This document shows positions 58,773 to 64,000 of a stretch of DNA of 64,000 nucleotides, piece after piece (position 1 is the first letter of the stretch; each line of letters starts with the position of its first letter). Both the position numbers and the translations under genes were made by a program. The notes below the pieces were generated by a model, which saw only the letters and a list, made by a program, of their open reading frames with translations, was not told the DNA's origin and did not search any database. Origin of the DNA: Nitrospira sp. (GTDB lineage Bacteria > Nitrospirota > Nitrospiria > Nitrospirales > Nitrospiraceae); NCBI GenBank assembly GCA_009594995.1, contig VOPR01000005.1:1-64000 (forward strand), read 5' to 3'.

Positions 58773-59714
58773 CTACGCGAATAACGAACTTACCGATTCA
58801 TCTTCATGGATACGCCTGATGGCCTCCCCGAAGAGCGGTGCCACAGACAACAATTTCAACTTCGGACACTTCGCTTCTTTCCCACGCAACGGAATGGAAT
58901 CAGTCACCAGCACTTCCGTCAGACCGGACTGTTGGAGTCGCTCCAACGCAGGCCCTGACAACACTCCGTGCGAGCACCCGGCCCATACCTCTCGCGCCCC
59001 TTTGTCCAGGCACGCCTGAGCACCTTGCACGATAGTGCCTGCGGTATCAATCATATCGTCGAGGAGCAAGGCACTTTTGCCCTGCACATCGCCGATAATA
59101 TTCATGACTTGCGCCTGATTCGGCCCTTCACGACGCTTATCGATGATGGCGAGATTGGCCTGGAGCCGTTTGGCGAACGCCCGAGCGCGTTCCACGCCGC
59201 CGGCGTCCGGCGAAACGACGACCAAATCCCCGATCTTCCGTTTCGTGATGTAGTCCATCAACACCGGCAAGGCGTAGAGATTGTCCACCGGAATATTAAA
59301 AAACCCTTGGATCTGACTGGCGTGGAGATCCATCGTCAGCACCCGGTCCGCGCCGGCCGTCGTAATAATATCAGCGACCAGCTTCGCTGAGATCGGTACG
59401 CGCGGCTGATCCTTGCGGTCCTGCCGGGCATATCCGAAATAGGGAATCACCGCCGTAATGCGGTTGGCCGACGAACGCTTCAGCGCGTCGATCATGATGA
59501 GCATTTCCATGATCGAATCATTGACGGGAGAACAGCAGGATTGGATGAGAAACACGTCCGCTCCACGCACATTCTCTTCGACGCGAACCCGAATTTCCCC
59601 GTCACTAAAGGAAGAGACGGTGGCCGCGCCGAGGGGCAGGTCGAGATACGAGCAAATCGCCCGCGCAAGCGCAGGATTGGCGCTGCCCGAAAAGAGCTTG
59701 AGTTCCCTGTTCAT
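58773..59714 (-). CDS. prs: Ribose-phosphate pyrophosphokinase
   Basis: A 313-residue enzyme making PRPP from ribose-5-phosphate and ATP for nucleotides, histidine and tryptophan. Motifs: [16 protein letters not shown], the [19 protein letters not shown] catalytic loop, the [13 protein letters not shown] segment, [16 protein letters not shown] and the PRPP-binding [15 protein letters not shown] 59714 ([10 protein letters not shown]) is chosen because an AAGGGG purine run lies upstream; longer starts add an unlikely leader. The region 59715-59941 (227 bases) before ispE holds no recognised gene or tRNA. Confidence 0.97.
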   Translation of the reverse strand: MNRELKLFSGSANPALARAICSYLDLPLGAATVSSFSDGEIRVRVEENVRGADVFLIQSCCSPVNDSIMEMLIMIDALKRSSANRITAVIPYFGYARQDRKDQPRVPISAKLVADIITTAGADRVLTMDLHASQIQGFFNIPVDNLYALPVLMDYITKRKIGDLVVVSPDAGGVERARAFAKRLQANLAIIDKRREGPNQAQVMNIIGDVQGKSALLLDDMIDTAGTIVQGAQACLDKGAREVWAGCSHGVLSGPALERLQQSGLTEVLVTDSIPLRGKEAKCPKLKLLSVAPLFGEAIRRIHEDESVSSLFA

Positions 59715-59941
59715 CCGACCCCTTCGATGCCGTACGAGGCGATGCCTATACTGTAACGGTGCTTGTCGAGTTCGTAAAAACGGTGGGCACGGACAGGACC
59801 CGCTGTGAGTCCCGCTGACCTCGCGCACGTGTCAGGACAAGAGGACGCCTACCGAAGCTCAGCACATTAACGAAAAGCCTGGGAAGTTGTCAACAATCTG
59901 CGGCAGGTCGCGGCGCTGAAAACGCCTGTGGAAGTTGCCCG

Positions 59942-60841
59942 TTAGATGACAGTCATCGAGGGGGCACCAGCCGCCGGCACGGCATAGGCTTTCATATTTG
60001 GGTTGCGACCGCACACCAGGGCGGCCTGCTGAGCGGCGGCCTCGTCCCGAAACACTCCGAACATAGTCGCCCCGCTGCCTGACAACAGAGCCACCTCGGC
60101 CCCCAGACTCAGCAATTGGCTCTTAAGCTGAGCCAGCACCGGGTGCTGGGCAAACACGGGTGTCTCGAAATCGTTTTCCACTAGTGGAATAACCTCCGAC
60201 CAGTCCAACGCTGCACGATGGCTAAGCTGCTGCACCGCCTCGGAAAGCGGACGCACTCCCCGGCGAGTCGCAGCCAGTTGTTGGTAGGCCCATTTCGTTT
60301 CGACGGGAAATCCTGGATTCACCAACACGATCCATCGGCTCCCCGTGACCTGTACCGGACGGACCTGCTCACCTCGTCCGGTGACACAGGCGGCAGGCGC
60401 CACGAAAAAGAACGGCACATCGCTCCCCAACTGTTGTCCTACCTCCGCCATCTGCGCCACCGACCACTCCAGTCCCAGCAAGCGGGTCAGGCCCAGAATG
60501 GTCGCCGCCGCGTCGCTGCTTCCGCCGCCCAATCCGGCCCCCATGGGAATACGTTTGGTCAGACTGATAGACAAATCCATCGCGTGATCGACTCGCGCCA
60601 GCACAAGCTGTGCGGCGCGATACACGAGATTGGTATGATCCACCGCCAGCGCGGCATGATCGCACCGCAAGGCGATGCGCGAGGCCGCCGCGGGTTTCAT
60701 GGTGAGGGTCAGCTCATCGTTGAGGCCCACCGTATGCATCAGCGACCAGATGGCATGAAAGCCGTCAGGCCGCCGCTCGAGCACCCGGAGAATGAGATTC
60801 ACTTTGGCAGGAGTCAGAACCAGCAGACTGGTAGAATTCAC
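59942..60841 (-). CDS. ispE: 4-diphosphocytidyl-2-C-methyl-D-erythritol kinase
   Basis: A 299-residue GHMP-family kinase in the methylerythritol phosphate pathway to isoprenoids. TPAKVNLILRV at the N-terminus, the glycine-rich ATP loop IPMGAGLGGGSSDAAAT and the C-terminal LSGSGATMFG motif fit IspE. It starts at GTG 60841, 20 bases after the PilR-like gene. Adjacent to prs, as in many bacteria. Confidence 0.96.
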   Translation of the reverse strand: MNSTSLLVLTPAKVNLILRVLERRPDGFHAIWSLMHTVGLNDELTLTMKPAAASRIALRCDHAALAVDHTNLVYRAAQLVLARVDHAMDLSISLTKRIPMGAGLGGGSSDAAATILGLTRLLGLEWSVAQMAEVGQQLGSDVPFFFVAPAACVTGRGEQVRPVQVTGSRWIVLVNPGFPVETKWAYQQLAATRRGVRPLSEAVQQLSHRAALDWSEVIPLVENDFETPVFAQHPVLAQLKSQLLSLGAEVALLSGSGATMFGVFRDEAAAQQAALVCGRNPNMKAYAVPAAGAPSMTVI

Positions 60842-60861
60842 TCGCAGATTACTGGGCGGCG

Positions 60862-62241
60862 CTAATCCCGGCCTCCTTTAATTTCATATTTTTCGAGACG
60901 GTACCGGAACGACCGGGTATTCAATCGCAATAATCGCGCGGCGCGCTTCTTGACCCACTGACTCCGTTCGAGCGCTTTCAACAACAGATCCTTCTCGATT
61001 GTGTTGATCAGTCCTTCCAGATCCAGGCCATCTTCCGGCAATTCAGACGGCACAGCCTGCTGGTTGTTCACCGGTTTGTGAAGCCATCCGCGAATATCCG
61101 CATCCGTCACTGACGATCCCGTAGTGAAAGCCACGACGCGTTCGACGACGTTCTCCAATTCACGAACGTTGCCTCGCCACTCATGCGCCAACAGCACGCG
61201 CATGGCTTCCTGGCTCATCGTCGGCACTGGTTTACCACTTTCCTTGGCAAATTTCTCTAGGAAATGTTGGCTCAACAACGGGATGTCGCCCGTCCGCATG
61301 CGCAGCGGCGGCAGCTTGATCGGAATCACATCGAGCCGGTAATACAGATCTTCACGAAACGCGCCTTCGGCCACGGCCTTTTCCAGATCCCGATTCGTAG
61401 CGGCGACAATACGGACATCGACCTTTACGTCCTGGGTCCCGCCCACCCGCCGGAACTCACGTTCCTGAATCACCCGCAACAGCTTCACCTGAATAGCCGG
61501 TGTCGTATCGCCGATTTCATCGAGGAAAATCGTGCCGCCGTTCGCCACTTCAAAGAGGCCGGCCTTGTTGGAAATCGCGCCGGTGAACGATCCCTTCATA
61601 TGGCCAAACAGCTCACTTTCCAACAGGGTCTCAGGCACCGCGCTGCAATTGACTGTCACAAACGGCATGGATGCCCGGGCGCTATTGAAGTGGATGGCTC
61701 GTGCCACCAGTTCTTTCCCGGTGCCGCTTTCTCCGCCGATCAGCACATTGCTCTTGGAGTCGGCCACTTTCTTGATCACGTCATACACTTTCTGCATCGC
61801 TTCACTCTGGCCGATGATCTGTGAGAACGACGACTGGCTGGCCAGTTCCCGCTTGAGCAGCATATTTTCCGTCGACAGCCGGCGCCGCTCGATCGCATTG
61901 CGGATGATCAGCTGCACTTCATCGACCTGGAACGGCTTGGTGAGGTAATCGTAGGCGCCGTGCTTCATCGCCTCGACGGCCGAGTCGGCGGACGCAAAGG
62001 CCGTGATCATCAGGACCACGGTGTCCGGCGAGGCCGCCTTGACGGCCTTCAATACTTCAAGCCCGCCCACTTTGGGCATCTTGAGATCGGTAATGACGAG
62101 GTCGAAAATTTCCTTCTGGACCTGCGCGATCGCTTCCTCGCCGTCCGACGCCACGGTCACGGCGTACCCCGCCCGCTTCAGCATGATGCTCAGCACATCG
62201 CGCAAACCCTGTTCGTCATCGACGACTAGAATCTTTTCCAC
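60862..62241 (-). CDS. NtrC-family sigma-54 response regulator (PilR-like)
   Basis: A 459-residue enhancer-binding protein with an N-terminal receiver (D52 in VITDLKMP), an AAA+ domain and a helix-turn-helix of Fis type at the end (KKRAARLLRLNTRSFRYRLEKYEI). Walker A is GGESGTGKE (169-177) and Walker B DEIG (241-244). The sigma-54 contact loop reads GSFTGA (217-222) instead of GAFTGA; PilR proteins share this variant. Phosphorylation should release ATP-driven open-complex formation at sigma-54 promoters, of which one candidate lies at 30712. It overlaps the upstream PilS-like kinase gene by 16 bases. Confidence 0.94.
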   Translation of the reverse strand: MEKILVVDDEQGLRDVLSIMLKRAGYAVTVASDGEEAIAQVQKEIFDLVITDLKMPKVGGLEVLKAVKAASPDTVVLMITAFASADSAVEAMKHGAYDYLTKPFQVDEVQLIIRNAIERRRLSTENMLLKRELASQSSFSQIIGQSEAMQKVYDVIKKVADSKSNVLIGGESGTGKELVARAIHFNSARASMPFVTVNCSAVPETLLESELFGHMKGSFTGAISNKAGLFEVANGGTIFLDEIGDTTPAIQVKLLRVIQEREFRRVGGTQDVKVDVRIVAATNRDLEKAVAEGAFREDLYYRLDVIPIKLPPLRMRTGDIPLLSQHFLEKFAKESGKPVPTMSQEAMRVLLAHEWRGNVRELENVVERVVAFTTGSSVTDADIRGWLHKPVNNQQAVPSELPEDGLDLEGLINTIEKDLLLKALERSQWVKKRAARLLRLNTRSFRYRLEKYEIKGGRD

Positions 62242-63920
62242 GGTTCCCTTCCTTCGTGCCGCAACCGGACGCCGGTCTCTGCGGACTGCGGGAGACAGAC
62301 GACAAACCGCGCGCCACTCCCGACCTCGCTCTCAACCTTGATCCACCCCTCGTGCAGCTCCACAATGCGATGAACCTGGGCCAACCCCAATCCAGATCCC
62401 TCTTTTTTCGTGGTAAAAAACGGCAGGAAAATCTTGTCGAAGTTCTGCTTAGGAATGCCTTCCCCGTTGTCCTGAAAGCTGATCTCGATCACATCGGAAC
62501 GGTGACCGCCGACCTCCACCCGCCGCAGCCCTGTGGCGATCGTTAAGGTCCCTCCTCCGGGCATGGCATCAAACGCATTGGCGGCTAAATTCCAGAACAC
62601 CTGTTTCAGCTGATCCTGATCAACCTGCGCCACGAGGGTGGTCGGAGCCAGGCGGGACACGATGGTAATGCCGGTTCGGGACCGCGCTTCATGTTGGATC
62701 AGATCCAGCGTATCGGCAAGGACTTTGTTCAAATCCTGCTCGGCGACATTCAACGCCGGCGGGCGCGCATACTGCAAAAACTCCGTGATGATATTGTCGA
62801 GCCGTCTGGCCTCCCGGATGGCGATGTCCATCAATCGCTGACTGGTTTCATCCGATCCAACATCCTGTCGCAGCATCTGCATGGCTCCGGCAAGCGCGCC
62901 CAGCGGATTACGTATTTCGTGCGCCATGCCCGCGGACATCTCGCCCAAATTGGCCAGCCATTCCCGCCGGCGCATTTCTTCCTCCAGGTAGCGGATTTGG
63001 GTCAAATCCTTGAAGACGCCGACGAGGCCTCGCCTGGTGCCCTGCTCTTGCAAGGGAGACACTGTCATACCCAGGACTAATCGGCTCCCGTCCGCGTGCA
63101 GACAGTCCGCCTCAAACCGATAGGGAGTCTGTGCGGTCAATCCAGCGTCCTCCGATGGATCGTCGGGGTGCCAATTGAACACGTCCCGCCAGGACCTGCC
63201 TTCCACCGAGGAAAATGCATAGCCGGTCACTTCGTGAGCGGCAGGGTTGAAGGAGGTGATACGCCCCTCCTCGTCGGTGGTAAACACTCCGCTGCTGATG
63301 CTCCGCACGATGCTCTCATGGAACACCTGCAACCGCGTGAGCCCCTGCTCCTTCTCGCGCAACGACTGATCGGCATGATGAAGCTGGTCGGCTAACACCC
63401 CGCTCAAGAATCCTACGACCAGAAAGGCGAGCCCATAGACTTCGAAGGTCTGCAGCGCCTCAGGCCCCTCCAATTTACTGGGGGGCAGCCAGCTGGAGGC
63501 ATTCAAGAAACCGAAATATTGAACCGTCGTGATGAAGCCGAAGAGGAGGGTGCAGCCGGCTCCCGTGACGATGCCTACCCGACGGTGCGGCACAAGACTG
63601 GCCACCGTCACCGTGATGACGTACAGCACTGCGAACGGACTCTCGACGCCTCCGGTCCTCGCAATCAACACGGTCTCCAGCACGACATCGACTCCGACCT
63701 GCACCCAGGTGAAGGCCGTATACGCCGTGGGGCTGCTGAGGTTCCGAAGCACCAATGCGTAGACGATGGTGATCGTGTAGGTGAAGACAATTAAGGCGGT
63801 AAAGGTGGGCGCCAATTCCCCGCGCGTCGACTGAAAGGCCAGAGACAGCCCCAACAGCAGCGTCACGACCACCACGCGGAGCCCCATGAGCCAATGGAGC
63901 CTGGTCTTCAATGCAGACAT
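62226..63920 (-). CDS. PilS-like membrane PAS histidine kinase
   Basis: A 564-residue sensor kinase. Residues 10-190 hold about six membrane helices, including LMGLRVVVVTLLLGLSLAF and VYGLAFLVVGFLSGVLAD. A PAS domain follows (about 205-320, SISSGVFTTDEEGRITSFN), then HisKA with the histidine in SAGMAHEIRNPLG and HATPase_c with NLAANAFDAM and GSGLGLAQV. This is the layout of PilS, which with PilR controls type IV pilin genes in other bacteria; pilin genes are not in this window, so the target is unknown. The ATG at 63920 has a weak ribosome binding site; the frame stays open further upstream, to the window edge. Confidence 0.9.
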   Translation of the reverse strand: MSALKTRLHWLMGLRVVVVTLLLGLSLAFQSTRGELAPTFTALIVFTYTITIVYALVLRNLSSPTAYTAFTWVQVGVDVVLETVLIARTGGVESPFAVLYVITVTVASLVPHRRVGIVTGAGCTLLFGFITTVQYFGFLNASSWLPPSKLEGPEALQTFEVYGLAFLVVGFLSGVLADQLHHADQSLREKEQGLTRLQVFHESIVRSISSGVFTTDEEGRITSFNPAAHEVTGYAFSSVEGRSWRDVFNWHPDDPSEDAGLTAQTPYRFEADCLHADGSRLVLGMTVSPLQEQGTRRGLVGVFKDLTQIRYLEEEMRRREWLANLGEMSAGMAHEIRNPLGALAGAMQMLRQDVGSDETSQRLMDIAIREARRLDNIITEFLQYARPPALNVAEQDLNKVLADTLDLIQHEARSRTGITIVSRLAPTTLVAQVDQDQLKQVFWNLAANAFDAMPGGGTLTIATGLRRVEVGGHRSDVIEISFQDNGEGIPKQNFDKIFLPFFTTKKEGSGLGLAQVHRIVELHEGWIKVESEVGSGARFVVCLPQSAETGVRLRHEGREPWKRF

Positions 63921-64000
63921 CGACCGCTCGCCCGCCGACGCAGACGGATCGTCGCTCAGTTTTGAAGGTGACGACTGTCGCTTGAGAGGGAGTTCGGAAC

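Noticed and set aside
59715..59941. Possible tRNA between prs and ispE
   Set aside because: Some bacteria have a tRNA gene here, but no cloverleaf or T-loop sequence was seen on either strand.

Overview
The window looks like chromosomal DNA of a Nitrospira-type bacterium (phylum Nitrospirota, nitrite-oxidizer lineage). This rests on the overall character of the proteins: many c-type cytochromes and copper proteins, large families of hybrid histidine kinases, a moderately high GC content and dense gene packing. It is inferred from recognised protein families, not from a marker gene such as 16S rRNA. No rRNA, tRNA, insertion sequence, prophage or CRISPR array was seen.

Layout. 1-1279: the start of a minus-strand gene running off the left edge, a leader region, a small MTHFR C-terminal-domain protein and queF. 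1540-16496 (+): a redox and sensing island made of a monoheme outer-membrane porin-like protein, a diheme cytochrome c, a cupredoxin-like protein, two tandem hybrid kinases, and then a TonB-dependent receptor, a lone ABC-type binding protein and a third hybrid kinase. 16562-22546: housekeeping and small genes (apaH, DUF309, the one-carbon set folD, metF and panB on the minus strand, an NHL-type beta-propeller protein and a Cys/His-rich protein). 22736-30542 (+): a second signalling operon with a membrane PAS kinase, a FIST-domain protein, a multi-PAS/GAF hybrid kinase and a receiver-kinase. 30543-32488 (+): a regulatory region with two palindromes and a sigma-54-like promoter, a polysaccharide deacetylase of the PEP-CTERM/exosortase-associated type and a secreted protein.

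32554-41480 (-) is a core macromolecule cluster in reverse orientation: rpsF-ssb-rpsR, DUF177, rpmF, plsX-fabH-fabD-fabG-acpP-fabF, rnc and a cyclophilin. 41730-53522 (-) is the most unusual part: a tightly packed five-gene operon for periplasmic or extracellular redox proteins. It has a secreted protein of unknown family, a giant (about 2000 residue) multicopper oxidase with six cupredoxin-like units, a YVTN beta-propeller protein, a SCO1-like copper chaperone and a cytochrome c fused to a type I periplasmic binding protein. 54036-55833 (-) holds two paralogous Gly/Tyr-rich lipoproteins, an outer-membrane beta-barrel and a small membrane protein. 55929-63920 (-) holds an indoleamine 2,3-dioxygenase, pth, rplY, prs and ispE, then a PilR/PilS-like sigma-54 two-component system.

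Working picture: the left 30 kb devotes seven genes to envelope redox or uptake and six to kinases, with no DNA-binding output gene among them. The right half combines essential biosynthesis with a multicopper-oxidase operon. That oxidase resembles the MnxG/ceruloplasmin layout and is the best candidate for an undescribed system. Its substrate is unknown; metal (Mn or Fe) oxidation is an inference only.
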